Positions 26,873-35,403 are shown, counted from the first letter of the stretch. The stretch is 64,000 bases of DNA from a bacterium (GCA_003242735.1 QGVH01000006.1:62001-126000); one strand, 5' to 3'. Notes: generated by a model not told the origin, from the sequence alone. A program made the numbers and translations.

Positions 26873-27433
26873 ATGAGCATCAGCCGCTCCATCCTCATCG
26901 GCGTAGCGACGACGGCCCTGTTCGCCGCGGCGGCTGCGCGGCCTGCGGCCGCCCAGCAGCAGGCCGACGAGACGGCGCAGCACGTCGCACGCGCACAGCT
27001 CGTCGACGCGGAGGGGAACGTCGTCGCGACCGCGACCCTGCGCGAGACCGCCGGGCACGGCGTGCTGATCCGCCTCGAGGCCGAACGACTGCCGGCGGGC
27101 GAGCACGCGTTCCACATCCACCAGACGGGCCGCTGCGAGCCGCCCGGCTTCGAGTCGGCGGGGGGGCACTACGCGCCGCGCGGCCGGCAGCACGGGTTCC
27201 TGGTGCCGGCCGGCCCGCACGCGGGCGACCTGCCGAACATCCATGTCCCGGCAGACGGCCGGCTCGTGATCGAGGTCGTCGCCCCGGACGTCACGCTCCG
27301 CCCCGGCGCGCCGAACACGCTGTTCGATGAGGACGGCTCCGCGCTCGTCATCCACGCCGGCCGCGACGACTACACGAGCCAGCCGGCGGGGGACGCGGGC
27401 GGACGCATCGCTTGCGGCGTGATCCGGCGCTGA
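26873..27433 (+). CDS. sodC: Secreted Cu/Zn superoxide dismutase family protein
   Basis: A 186-residue protein with a signal peptide ending around ARPAAAQ. The mature part is the normal length for a bacterial SodC. Metal ligands are recognisable: HIHQTG, GGHYAP, GDLPNIHV, and the Asp/His of HAGRDDY. The disulfide Cys pair is in GRCEPPG and the final IACGVI. It removes superoxide in the periplasm. It lacks the long metal-binding N-terminal extension seen in some relatives. A strong hairpin follows the stop at 27451. Confidence 0.92.
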   Translation: MSISRSILIGVATTALFAAAAARPAAAQQQADETAQHVARAQLVDAEGNVVATATLRETAGHGVLIRLEAERLPAGEHAFHIHQTGRCEPPGFESAGGHYAPRGRQHGFLVPAGPHAGDLPNIHVPADGRLVIEVVAPDVTLRPGAPNTLFDEDGSALVIHAGRDDYTSQPAGDAGGRIACGVIRR

Positions 27434-27450
27434 CGCCCACCGGCGCGGGC

Positions 27451-27489
27451 CCCGCGGCCGCCCCGCCAGCAACGCCGGGCGGCCGCGGG
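27451..27489. terminator. 13-bp GC hairpin between convergent genes
   Basis: CCCGCGGCCGCCC (27451-27463) pairs perfectly with 27477-27489 across a 13-base loop. It lies 18 bp after the SOD stop and upstream of the stop of the opposing small gene, so it could serve both strands. No T-run is present. Confidence 0.55.
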
Positions 27490-27560
27490 CTCCGGCTCCA
27501 ACCGTCCAGAGGGAGGGCCGGCGCTCCGGGCCTCCAAGCGGGGGCTGGCGCTCCTCCCGC

Positions 27561-27782
27561 CTAATCCGCCTGCATCGCCTCCGGCGCAGGCTCGAACCCC
27601 GCGCACCCGGAGATCGGCGTGACGACGAGGTGCAGCGCCGCGTGCTGCGGGTGCCCGCACTCCTCCGTCAGGTCCTCCGGCGCGCGGTGGGTCCTGCGGA
27701 TCTGCACGAGTTCGGGCCGGTAGCCCTGGTGTTCGCCGAAATGGACGCAGAGACCACACTGACCTTCGTTCACCAGCTTCAT
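27561..27782 (-). CDS. Small Cys/His-rich protein, possible metal binder
   Basis: A 73-residue protein with no recognised family name. It has a CxxC near the start (GQCGLCVHFGEH), a further Cys/His cluster (ECGHPQHAALHL), and a last Cys in ISGCAGF. This layout suggests one zinc or Fe-S site. The ATG at 27782 has GGGAGG 7 bp upstream, and the codon usage matches neighbours, so it is probably real. There is no signal or membrane segment, so it should be cytoplasmic. It converges with the SOD gene and is divergent from the membrane gene at 27926. A redox-sensing or metal-carrying role is only a guess. Confidence 0.75.
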   Translation of the reverse strand: MKLVNEGQCGLCVHFGEHQGYRPELVQIRRTHRAPEDLTEECGHPQHAALHLVVTPISGCAGFEPAPEAMQAD

Positions 27783-27868
27783 CGTCGCCTCCCGCTGCGG
27801 GGCTGCCCGGGGTCGTGTGTGGGGCGAGTGGGCATGGCTCGTGCCAGAGGCGTGCGCGCGCCGCTTTT

Positions 27869-27889
27869 ACTTGTCAGTGCAAAGTACTT
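27869..27889 (+). promoter_or_regulatory. Operator-like motif, copy 1
   Basis: The pattern ACTTG-N4-TGCAAAG-N1-ACTT lies just before the membrane gene at 27926. It overlaps the candidate -35 box. All 16 fixed bases recur upstream of 29108. The regulator gene at 28539 lies between the two copies. Confidence 0.6.
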
Positions 27890-27916
27890 GACAGGAGATG
27901 GGGTGCGACGTAGCTT
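27888..27916 (+). promoter_or_regulatory. Candidate sigma-70 promoter, nearly leaderless
   Basis: TTGACA (27888-27893), 17 bp, TAGCTT (27911-27916). The start codon follows at 27926, which leaves only a few untranslated bases and no ribosome site. This suggests a leaderless or near-leaderless mRNA. Confidence 0.55.
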
Positions 27917-27925
27917 GCGCACACC

Positions 27926-28546
27926 ATGAACCGCGACACCGCTCCGGACCTCACCAGACGAGTCGCGCCGGCCGTCGCCCTGCACGATCGCGCCGCCGCC
28001 GACCTGCGCTACAGCCGCCGCACCATGGAGCAGGCCGGCTCCTTCACGGCGGTCCCCGGGCTGGGCGGCATCCTCATGGGCGTCTCCGCGCTCGCGGCCG
28101 CGGCGCTGGCCGCGAGTCGGCCCACCTTCGAGCAGTGGCTGGCCGTCTGGCTCGGGGAGGCGGCGGTCGCGGCGGCCATCGCGGCATGGGCCGTGGCGCA
28201 CAAGGCGCGGAGCGTGGGGATCCCGCTGCTCTCGGCACCGGGGCGCAAGTTCCTGCTGAGCTTCTTCCCGCCCGTGGCGGCGGGCGCCGTGCTGACGTTC
28301 GCGTTGCACCGCGCCGGCGCGATGGAGGCGATCCCCGGCACCTGGCTCCTGCTCTACGGCTCGGCGATCGTGGCCGCGGGCACGTTCTCCGTCCGGATCG
28401 TTCCGATCATGGGGCTCTGCTTCATGCTGGCGGGAGGCGCGGCGCTGCTCTCGCCGCCCCACTGGGGGAACGCGTACCTCGCCGCGGGCTTCGGCGGCCT
28501 CCATGTGCTGTTCGGCGCGCTCATCGCGAGGAGGCACGGTGGCTGA
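27926..28546 (+). CDS. Small multi-pass membrane protein of unknown function
   Basis: A 206-residue protein with about five or six hydrophobic segments (for example GGILMGVSALAAAALAA, and TWLLLYGSAIVAAGTF). A hydrophilic N-terminus of about 45 residues precedes them. I do not assign a family with confidence. Its stop overlaps the start of a winged-helix regulator, so the pair is translationally coupled. Pairs of this kind, a membrane protein plus a PadR/MarR-like regulator, often form a self-regulated unit. The operator-like motif overlapping its promoter supports control by that regulator. Confidence 0.82.
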   Translation: MNRDTAPDLTRRVAPAVALHDRAAADLRYSRRTMEQAGSFTAVPGLGGILMGVSALAAAALAASRPTFEQWLAVWLGEAAVAAAIAAWAVAHKARSVGIPLLSAPGRKFLLSFFPPVAAGAVLTFALHRAGAMEAIPGTWLLLYGSAIVAAGTFSVRIVPIMGLCFMLAGGAALLSPPHWGNAYLAAGFGGLHVLFGALIARRHGG

Positions 28547-28940
28547 CGGTAGCGTGGCGCGACGGCGGCGCGAGGACCCGGCTCGCGCGACGGAGGAGGC
28601 CCGGCCGGCGGCTGCGCCGCGCGGGTCCGGCGCCAGGCGCAGGAGCGCCGTCGAGCTGGACCGGGTCATCCACGAGCGCGTGCGCCTCGGCATCGTGAGC
28701 GCCCTCGCGGTCAACGACAAGCTCAGCTTCAACGACCTCAAGCGCCTGCTCGACACCTCGGACGGCAACCTCAGCGTGCACGCGCGCCGCCTGGAGGAGG
28801 CCGGCTACATCGAGTGCATCAAGTCCTTCCGGGGGCGGGTCCCGCGCACCGAGTACCGGCTGACGGCGGAAGGGCGCCGCGCGCTGGAGCGTTATCTGGA
28901 CCACATGGAGGCGCTGATTCGGCACGTGCGGTCGCAGTGA
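28539..28940 (+). CDS. Winged-helix transcriptional regulator (MarR/ArsR-like)
   Basis: A 133-residue protein starting at a GTG that has GAGGAGG 5 bp upstream and overlaps the previous stop. An N-terminal Arg/Ala-rich tail of about 35 residues comes first. The winged helix follows: RLGIVSALAVNDKLSFNDLKRLL, then the recognition helix region TSDGNLSVHARRLEEAGYI, and the wing FRGRVPRTEYRLT. This resembles the HTH_34 'winged helix DNA-binding' family. No ligand domain is present. It probably represses its own operon and the downstream membrane gene, because both have the same motif upstream. Confidence 0.9.
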   Translation: MADGSVARRRREDPARATEEARPAAAPRGSGARRRSAVELDRVIHERVRLGIVSALAVNDKLSFNDLKRLLDTSDGNLSVHARRLEEAGYIECIKSFRGRVPRTEYRLTAEGRRALERYLDHMEALIRHVRSQ

Positions 28941-29003
28941 GGGAGGGCAACGGGGTCGTGACGTCTTGGTGCGCGCGTTCGGCGCGTATTTTTCGAGGCC
29001 GGC

Positions 29004-29024
29004 ACTTGGCGATGCAAAGGACTT
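29004..29024 (+). promoter_or_regulatory. Operator-like motif, copy 2
   Basis: The same ACTTG-N4-TGCAAAG-N1-ACTT pattern as at 27869, with all fixed bases matching. It lies 84 bp before the DUF4173 gene and just after the regulator gene. Confidence 0.6.
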
Positions 29025-29107
29025 TGTTCGACGCTTCGGCGCGGGCCTGCGCATGGCGGCGATCGCCGTGACGCACCACGGCATGGACCCCAGAGACGAG
29101 CACACCG

Positions 29108-30658
29108 ATGAACGATCCGCGCAATCGGCCCGGCGCCGTACTGGGCACAGGCCTCGTGCTCGGCCTCCTCGCGGATGCGCTGTTCCGTGCCGACGGCGAG
29201 CCGGCCCTGAACCTCTTCCTGTGGGCGGCGGCGCTGGGCACCGCCGTCGTACTGCTCCGCCGCGCACGGGGTGCACCGACCAGCCGCGAGGCGGTGGCCC
29301 TGCTGGCCACCGGCCTCGTCATCGCCGCGAGTCTGGCATGGCGGGACTCACCCACACTGAAGCTGCTGACGCTCGCCGCCACGGCCGGCGTGTTCGCGTT
29401 GGCGGCGCTCGATGCAGGCAAGGCCTGGGTGAGGCACGCGAGCGTGACCCGGTACGGGCTCGCGGTGGTGGTGGCTGCCGCCCGCGCCGGGTTCGGCGTG
29501 CTGGTGCCGCTCGCAGACGTGGACGGGGCGGCGCTGCGCGCGCATTCGGCCAGCGGTTCGCGGCGGAGGCGCGTGGGCGCCATCGTCCGCGGCATCCTCA
29601 TCGCACTGCCGCTGCTGGTGGTGTTCGGCGGCCTGTTCATGGCGGCGGACGCGGTGTTCGAACGCCTGGTGGTGAACGCGTTCCGGATCGATCTGGAGGA
29701 CCTGGCGAGCCACGTGGCGCTCACCGGCTTCTTCGGATGGGTCGCCACCGGCTACGTGTACGGCTTCCTCACCGGCATGCGGCTGCCCGCCCGGCGGGCG
29801 CACTCGCCGCGCGACGCGATCCAGGATGCACCGCTCCGCGTCCTCGCCCGGCGCCCGTCGCTGGGCATCACCGAGAGTGGTGTCGCGCTCGGCCTGCTCG
29901 CAGCGCTCTTCGCCATGTTCGTCGTGGTCCAGTTCCGGTACCTGTTCGGCGGCGCGGAGCTGGTGGAGGTCACGCCGGGGCTGACCTATGCGGAGTACGC
30001 GCGGCGCGGCTTCTTCGAGCTGGTCGCGGTGGTGGCGCTGATGGTGCCGGTGCTGCTGGCGGCGGACTGGCTGCTGCGGCGCGAGCGGCCGCGGGACGAG
30101 CGCGTCTTCCGCGCCATCGCGGGCGTGCACGTCGTCCTGCTGGCGGCGGTGATGACGTCGGCGCTCCAGAGAATGCGGCTCTACCTGGAGGCGTACGGCC
30201 TGACGGAGGCGCGGTTCTACGCGACGTCGTTCCTGATCTGGCTCGCCGTGGTCCTGCTCTGGTTCGTGGCGACGGTCTTGCGCGGGCGACGCGACCGGTT
30301 CGCGTTCGGCGCGCTCGTGTCCGCCGTCGTCGTCGTGACGGCGCTCCATGGGATCAACCCGGACGCGGTCATCGCGCGCACGAACCTCGCCCGCGAGCGT
30401 GCGGGCAAGGAGCTCGACGCGGCGTACATCGCGTACCTGAGCGGCGACGCGGTCCCCGTGCTGGTCCCGGCGCTGCCCGCGCTGCCCACGGAGGCACGCT
30501 GCCGCATAGCGGAACGGCTGCTACGGCTCTGGGGTGGGGAGCGAGGGCTGGACTGGCGGAGCTGGAACCGGAGCGCGGCGCGTGCGCGCGCCATCGTCCG
30601 CGGGCGTGCGGCGGACCTGGGCCGCTTCGCGGACGAATGCCCGCGGCCCGGCCGCTAA
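29108..30658 (+). CDS. DUF4173-family multi-pass membrane protein
   Basis: A 516-residue integral membrane protein with about ten to twelve hydrophobic helices and a soluble C-terminus of about 110 residues. Family features include a region around ILIALPLLVVFGGLFMAADAVFE, the strand FVVVQFRYLFGG, and LTYAEYARRGFFELVAV. The tail begins HGINPDAVIARTNLARE, which is typical of the group. Members of DUF4173/DUF4153 often sit beside regulators, but their function is unknown. The upstream operator-like motif links it to the 28539 regulator. It ends 4 bp inside the opposing gene. Confidence 0.87.
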   Translation: MNDPRNRPGAVLGTGLVLGLLADALFRADGEPALNLFLWAAALGTAVVLLRRARGAPTSREAVALLATGLVIAASLAWRDSPTLKLLTLAATAGVFALAALDAGKAWVRHASVTRYGLAVVVAAARAGFGVLVPLADVDGAALRAHSASGSRRRRVGAIVRGILIALPLLVVFGGLFMAADAVFERLVVNAFRIDLEDLASHVALTGFFGWVATGYVYGFLTGMRLPARRAHSPRDAIQDAPLRVLARRPSLGITESGVALGLLAALFAMFVVVQFRYLFGGAELVEVTPGLTYAEYARRGFFELVAVVALMVPVLLAADWLLRRERPRDERVFRAIAGVHVVLLAAVMTSALQRMRLYLEAYGLTEARFYATSFLIWLAVVLLWFVATVLRGRRDRFAFGALVSAVVVVTALHGINPDAVIARTNLARERAGKELDAAYIAYLSGDAVPVLVPALPALPTEARCRIAERLLRLWGGERGLDWRSWNRSAARARAIVRGRAADLGRFADECPRPGR

Positions 30659-31119
30659 GCCGGGTGGTGCCGCAGGTCCGGCGCCAGCGGCGGCGTGTCC
30701 TCCTCCCGCGGCGGCTCGGGCGCCGGCGGGGCCTTGCCGGCGATGCGCGCCATGTTGTCGAGGAAGATGCGCTCGTCGGGACGGAGCGCGTCCACACCGA
30801 GAGCCTCGACCTTCGCGAGCAGGCGAACGACCTCCTCGCGGTTGATCTCGTGGAGCTTGTCCAGGTCGATGCTCTGCCACCGCTGGCGAGCTTCGGCGGC
30901 CCGGGCGAGCTGGGAGGCGTAGAACGAGTTGGGCATCTCGACGACGCGGCGCCTCCCCTGGCGCCGGGCGCGAACGCCCCGGGCGATGGCGACGCCCAGC
31001 GCGGCGCCTGCAACGACCGCCAGCATGCCGAGCGACATGAAAAAGAGAGGATCGAACGCGCGCATCGTCGTCACCTGCTGCTGGGGCGCGGCCACGGCTT
31101 CGGCCGCGTCCTCCGACAT
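30655..31119 (-). CDS. Single-pass membrane protein of unknown function
   Basis: A 154-residue protein with one membrane helix near residues 25-45 (FFMSLGMLAVVAGAALGVAIARGV). An Arg-rich stop-transfer patch (RARRQGRRR) follows. The cytosolic part has a helical motif (INREEVVRLLAKVEALGVDALRPDERIFLDNM) similar to the short C-terminal domain found on some rhomboid proteins. The tail is Pro/Glu-rich. A GTG at 31134 would add five residues. It converges with the DUF4173 gene and overlaps it by 4 bp. I do not know its role. Confidence 0.78.
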   Translation of the reverse strand: MSEDAAEAVAAPQQQVTTMRAFDPLFFMSLGMLAVVAGAALGVAIARGVRARRQGRRRVVEMPNSFYASQLARAAEARQRWQSIDLDKLHEINREEVVRLLAKVEALGVDALRPDERIFLDNMARIAGKAPPAPEPPREEDTPPLAPDLRHHPA

Positions 31120-31280
31120 CGCCGACTGTGGCACCCGTACGTTCGCCAGGATGCCGCGTCAGCGCAAGGGGTTGCCGCCCGCGGGGCCGGCGCGCCGGTG
31201 GGGCTCACGGCCCGAGGGCGGACCCACCGGAGCACACGGACCGGCGATCCTCCACGGCCGGCCGCCGGCCGCGACGGCCC

Positions 31281-32567
31281 TCAAGGGTGGGCGGCCGACG
31301 CGTCGTCCGCCTCGCACGCCGAAGCGCGCCGCAGCAGCAGCGCGCGTTCGCGTTCGTTGCGGGTGAGCGACGCCGCGCGCCGGAACTCGGCGCGCGCCTC
31401 CTCGAGCCGTCCGAGCTTTGCCAGCAGGTCGCCGCGCACGGCGGGCAGGAGGTGATACGCCCTCATGGACGGCTCGTCGAGGAGCCGGTCGGCGATCTCG
31501 AGGCCGGCGGCGGGGCCGAACGCCTGCCCGACGGCCACGGCGCGGTTGAGTTCCACGACAGGCGAAGGGGTGAGCCGGGCGAGCGCGTCGTAGAGCGCCG
31601 CGATGCGTTCCCAGTCCGTCTCCGCGGCCGTGGGGGCCTGTGCGTGGCACGCGGCGATCGCGGCCTGGAGCGTGTACGGCCCGGGGGCGCCGCCGAGCGC
31701 CAGCGCCCGATCGAGCGCGGCGAGCCCACGGCGAATGAGGAGCGGGTCCCAGCGGGTGCGGTCCTGGTCGAGCAGCAGGACCGGCTCGCCATCCGGTCCG
31801 ATCCGCGCGCGCAGCCGGGACGCCTGGAGCTCCATCAGTGCGACGAGCCCGTGCGCCTCCGGTTCGTTCGGCGCGAGCGCGGCCAGAATCCGGCCGAGCC
31901 GGAGCGCATCCTCGCAGAGCGCGGGCCGAACCCAATCATCGCCGGCCGTCGCCGCATAGCCCTCGTTGAAGATCAGGTAGATCACCTCGAGCACGGAGCC
32001 GAGGCGAGCAGCGAGATCGGGGCCCCGGGGCACCTCGAACGGAACGCGTGCCTCGCGTAGCGTACGCTTGGCGCGGACGATTCGTTGCGCGAGCGTGGGC
32101 ACGGGCACGAGGAACGCGCGCGCGATCTCCTCGGTGGTGAGGCCGCCGACCAGCCGGAGGGTGAGCGCGACGCGCGCCTCCTTCGGGAGCACGGGGTGGC
32201 AGCAGATGAAGATGAGGCGGAGCAGGTCGTCGCCGATGGGGTCGTCGAGCGCCTCGTCGAGATCGGGGCCGGCCATCTCCTGCTCCACCTCCAGCTCGCG
32301 GCCGAGCTCGTCGTGCTTGCGATCCAAGAGGTGGCCGCGGCGCAGGTGATCGATAGCGCGGCGCCTGGCGGTGGTCATGAGCCAGGCGCCCGGGTTGTCC
32401 GGCACGCCCGTCTCCGGCCAGCGTTCCAGTGCGGCGACGAGCGCATCCTGCGCCAGGTCCTCTGCCAGGCCGACGTCGCCGACCAGCCGCGTGAGCCCGG
32501 CGATGATGCGGGCGGACTCGATCCGCCAGACCGCCTCGATCGCGCGGTGCGTGTCTTCTGCCGTCAT
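31281..32567 (-). CDS. ECF sigma factor with C-terminal TPR-like domain (ECF42 type)
   Basis: A 428-residue protein. Region 2 is AEDLAQDALVAALERWPETGVPDNPGAWLMTTARRRAIDHLRR and region 4 is LRLVGGLTTEEIARAFLVPVPTLAQRIVRAKRTLR. The rest (about 190-428) begins VLEVIYLIFNEGYAAT and continues as TPR-like helices, the DUF6596-type tail of the ECF42 group. ECF42 factors usually lie beside DGPF (YCII) proteins and lack a classic anti-sigma gene; two DGPF genes lie nearby at 32808 and 33833. The tail is thought to control activity. The start is the ATG at 32567; upstream in-frame starts would add up to 21 residues. Confidence 0.92.
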   Translation of the reverse strand: MTAEDTHRAIEAVWRIESARIIAGLTRLVGDVGLAEDLAQDALVAALERWPETGVPDNPGAWLMTTARRRAIDHLRRGHLLDRKHDELGRELEVEQEMAGPDLDEALDDPIGDDLLRLIFICCHPVLPKEARVALTLRLVGGLTTEEIARAFLVPVPTLAQRIVRAKRTLREARVPFEVPRGPDLAARLGSVLEVIYLIFNEGYAATAGDDWVRPALCEDALRLGRILAALAPNEPEAHGLVALMELQASRLRARIGPDGEPVLLLDQDRTRWDPLLIRRGLAALDRALALGGAPGPYTLQAAIAACHAQAPTAAETDWERIAALYDALARLTPSPVVELNRAVAVGQAFGPAAGLEIADRLLDEPSMRAYHLLPAVRGDLLAKLGRLEEARAEFRRAASLTRNERERALLLRRASACEADDASAAHP

Positions 32568-32807
32568 GGCTCCTGGGCGATGCCCATCGGACGTTCCTCG
32601 CGCGGCGGCATCGTCGCCGCCACGCCGCACGCCGGCCGGCTGCCGCCACGCTCCGCCGTGGCGAGTCGGGCCGCCGCGGGAAGCTGGGCCGCAGCCCTCA
32701 TCGTGTCAAACGATCCCGCCGCGACGAGCCCGTCCTCTTGTGGGATGTCGCAGCGTCCCCCACCATACCGGCGGCGCGGGACTCGTCAGTACACCCCCAC
32801 GGAGCGC

Positions 32808-33227
32808 ATGTCCATGGCAGCCGAGACCTCCACCTACCTCCTCATCTTCCGCGAGACCACGCCGGAACGCTACGAGGCGCTCTCCCGCGAGGAACGCATG
32901 CAGGCCCTCGCGCGCTGGAACGCCTGGTGCGACGAGCTGGTGGCGCAGGGCAAGCTCAGGAGCGGCAACACGCTGCAGCCCGAGGGCCGCGTCGTCACCA
33001 GGCAGGGCACCACCGACGGCCCGTTCGCCGAGGCCAAGGAGGTCGTCGGCGGCTATTTCCTCCTCGAGGCCGCGAGTCTGGACGAGGCCACCGCGATTGC
33101 CGAGCAGTGCCCCAACCTGCCGTACGGCATGGCCGTGGAGGTCCGGCCCATCGGCCAGGCCTGCCACCTCGCCCGCTCGCTGGGCTGGACGACGATGCGC
33201 GGGCCCGGAGACGGCCAGCCGGCCTGA
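32808..33227 (+). CDS. YCII-related DGPF-domain protein
   Basis: A 139-residue protein with the YCII/DGPF fold: STYLLIFRET at the first strand, the name-giving DGPFAEAKEVVGGYFLLEA in the middle, and a C-terminal VEVRPIG strand. The His/Asp residues that could form an active site in YciI-like proteins are only partly present. The start is the ATG at 32808 or 32814; GGAG at 32801 favours 32814. It is divergent from the ECF42-type sigma gene, and such pairs are a known hallmark of that sigma group, so it is the likely target gene. Its biochemical function is unknown. Confidence 0.88.
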   Translation: MSMAAETSTYLLIFRETTPERYEALSREERMQALARWNAWCDELVAQGKLRSGNTLQPEGRVVTRQGTTDGPFAEAKEVVGGYFLLEAASLDEATAIAEQCPNLPYGMAVEVRPIGQACHLARSLGWTTMRGPGDGQPA

Positions 33228-33375
33228 TGACGGCCGGCCGGCGCGGGCAATGCTGCGGCCTGTCACAGCTCGCTCACACGATGCGCAAGGCGGGGCCGCG
33301 TGCGCTGGGCGGCGGCGGGCCGTGACCAGCACGGCCTCGCGCCGCCGCTCTGCGCTACCGCGCTCCGCCCGCCGA

Positions 33376-33783
33376 TCAGACCTGCGGGCCGTTGACCATC
33401 CACGGCACGCCGAACCGGTCCACCAGCATGCCGAACCGCTGTGCCCAGAAGGACGGCTGGAGCGGCATCGTGACCTGGCCACCCTCGGCGAGGGCGTTGA
33501 AGACGCGCTCCGCCTCCTCGACGCTGTCCACCTGAACGTTGGCGCAGAAGCCCGCGGGCCTGGCGTAGAGGCCGGGCGGAGCATCGCCGCCCATGATGGC
33601 GCCGCCGTCCACGGCGAGATACGCGTGGAGCACCCGGTCCTGCCAGTCGGGCCCGACCTGGTCCGCCATGGGAGAGTCGGCGAAGGTCATCAGCGTCTCG
33701 AGCTTGCCGCCCAGTGCCTTCTCGTAGAAGCGGAACGCCTCCGCGCAGTCGCCGTCGAAGCTGAGGTAGGTGAAGAGCTTCAT
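33376..33783 (-). CDS. VOC-family protein (PhnB/glyoxalase-like)
   Basis: A 135-residue vicinal-oxygen-chelate fold protein of the PhnB-like group, begins KLFTYLSFDGDCAEAFRFYEKALGG. The second half ends FGMLVDRFGVPWMVNG, typical of this branch. Family members bind small ligands or metals, and many of this branch have no known reaction. It has no signal peptide. It starts 49 bp after the DGPF gene on the same strand, so the two probably share a transcript. It is part of the ECF42 neighbourhood, where such proteins are frequent companions. Confidence 0.88.
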   Translation of the reverse strand: MKLFTYLSFDGDCAEAFRFYEKALGGKLETLMTFADSPMADQVGPDWQDRVLHAYLAVDGGAIMGGDAPPGLYARPAGFCANVQVDSVEEAERVFNALAEGGQVTMPLQPSFWAQRFGMLVDRFGVPWMVNGPQV

Positions 33784-33832
33784 CGTTCGCTCCTTCCAGG
33801 GGTGAGAAGTGGGTGGGTGTGCGGCCCGCGGC

Positions 33833-34255
33833 TCACGGGCGCTGCCGTGCGGCCGTCTGCTCGCGCAGACGCGCCTCGCGCTCCCGGATCCCGGCCGTGG
33901 CTGCCTCGCCGAAGTCCTCGATCTCGAACACCTGCCGGATCTCGATCTCGCCGTCGCGGAAGGGGACGCGCTTGACCCACTCGATCGCCTCTTCCATGGA
34001 CCTGGTTTGGATGAGCCAGAACCCGGCGATCAGCTCGTTCGACTCGGAGAACGGACCGTCGATGACCGTCCGGTCCTGGCCATCGAACCGCACCCGCGCG
34101 CCCCGGGAGCTGGGGTGCAGGCCCTCACCCGCGAGCAGCACGCCGGCCCGGACCAGCTCCTCGTTGTAGCGGCCCATCGCTTCGAGCTGTTCGGTGGTCG
34201 GCATGACGCCGGCCTCGGTCTCCTCGTTCGCCTTGACCAGGAGCATGAAACGCAT
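33833..34255 (-). CDS. YCII-related DGPF-domain protein, second copy
   Basis: A 140-residue YCII/DGPF protein, with MRFMLLVKANEETEAG at the first strand and VIDGPFSESNELIAGFWLI in the middle. It ends with a charged helix (IREREARLREQTAAR). GGAGGTA lies 5 bp before the ATG. It is distinct in sequence from the copy at 32808. It leads the VOC gene in a two-gene unit. The ECF42-type sigma nearby probably drives it; I did not find a shared promoter motif by eye. Confidence 0.88.
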   Translation of the reverse strand: MRFMLLVKANEETEAGVMPTTEQLEAMGRYNEELVRAGVLLAGEGLHPSSRGARVRFDGQDRTVIDGPFSESNELIAGFWLIQTRSMEEAIEWVKRVPFRDGEIEIRQVFEIEDFGEAATAGIREREARLREQTAARQRP

Positions 34256-34480
34256 GGTCGTACCTCCCTCTGGTGGTCTCGTGGGGCGGAGCCCGGCCGG
34301 CTTCTCGCACGGGCCGTGGAACCGTGGCCGCCCGATGGTGCGACGAACGGGAGGCGGCCGGATCGACAAGCCGCACCGGCGGGTGGCGCCGTGGGGCCGC
34401 AACGGCAGGCGCGGGGCGGGGCGCGGCCTCGAGCCGTTGCAGCAGGAGCAGCGCCGCGAGAGCGCCGCAAGGACGCGAAA

Positions 34481-34507
34481 GGGCCGCCGGGACCTGCCCG
34501 GCGGCCC
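34481..34507 (-). terminator. Intrinsic terminator-like hairpin
   Basis: A perfect 11-bp stem (GGGCCGCCGGG at 34481, partner at 34497-34507) with a 5-base loop. On the minus strand it is followed by TTTCGCG. It lies about 30 bp after the stop of the barrel gene at 34538. Confidence 0.6.
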
Positions 34508-34537
34508 TCCGCTCCGCTCACTCGGCGCCGTTCGCCG

Positions 34538-35191
34538 TCAGAACGACAGCCGCAGCCCCGCGCTCAGCGCGACGTTGTGCATGCGGTCGCCGTCGATGGG
34601 GAGGAAGGCGGCCTCCTCGACGTCGAACTCGCCCATGTAGTCCTTGGCCATGAGGCGCAGGCCCACGTTGGACGAGAACGCGATGTCGAGCCCGGCGCCG
34701 ACGTTGAACATGAAATCGTCGGCGGAGGTGCTCACGCCCTGGACGTCGAGTTTGCGGTGGACGCCGCCGGCGCCGACCTGGATGAACGGCCGCGCGACGC
34801 CCGGCAGCGGCAGCGCGACCTCCACGCCGCCGTCGTACAGCCACGTGGTGCTCTCGCCGAAGTTCACGCCGCCCACGACCGGCGCGCTCGCGCGCAGGTC
34901 CGCGGTCGAGTAGGCGCCGTTCGCGAACAGGGACACGCCGAAGGCGAGCGGGAAGCTGACCTGCGCGCCGAAGACCGGCGCGTTGGCGGGGCCGACGGCC
35001 GTGCCGAACGGGCCCCGGAGCAGGTCATCGGAGATCAGGACGCCAGCGTAGGGCGCGATCTCGACGGCGGGCGCGGGCGCCGGGGCCGCGCGTGGCGACC
35101 ACTGTGCGGCGGCGGGCGCCGCGAACGCGAGCATCAGGAGCGGAAGCACGACCAGCGTGCGGACATCGCTTCGGACAACAAGTCTGGCCAT
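34538..35191 (-). CDS. Small outer-membrane beta-barrel protein
   Basis: A 217-residue protein with a signal peptide ending at FAAPAAAQ. The mature part alternates hydrophobic strands and short turns ([48 protein letters not shown]), and it ends in Phe after AGLRLSF, as outer-membrane barrels do. It is about the size of an 8-strand barrel. GGAGG lies 3-8 bp before the ATG. The role is unknown; such barrels are often porin-like or structural. A hairpin terminator follows. Confidence 0.83.
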   Translation of the reverse strand: MARLVVRSDVRTLVVLPLLMLAFAAPAAAQWSPRAAPAPAPAVEIAPYAGVLISDDLLRGPFGTAVGPANAPVFGAQVSFPLAFGVSLFANGAYSTADLRASAPVVGGVNFGESTTWLYDGGVEVALPLPGVARPFIQVGAGGVHRKLDVQGVSTSADDFMFNVGAGLDIAFSSNVGLRLMAKDYMGEFDVEEAAFLPIDGDRMHNVALSAGLRLSF

Positions 35192-35373
35192 GGGACCTCC
35201 CGGAACGGACGACAGGTCTGCGCCGCGCGGAGAGGCACGGGTGGTGCCAGCCGCGGCCCGGGCCGGAAACCGAGGCACGGAGCGGTTTTTCCGAGGAATG
35301 CGGCTGCCGGCGCAGCCGCCGACTGTCACCGCAAAGGGACGTTCGCCCGTCTATCTTTCGCGCCGCCGCGAGG

Positions 35374-35403
35374 TTGACAGGCAGCGTGGCCGCGCCGTAC
35401 CGT
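35374..35403 (+). promoter_or_regulatory. Candidate promoter for nadA-nadC
   Basis: TTGACA (35374-35379), 18 bp, TACCGT (35398-35403), about 80 bp before the nadA start. It agrees with the sigma-70 consensus at -35 and less at -10. No NAD-responsive operator was recognised. Confidence 0.5.
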
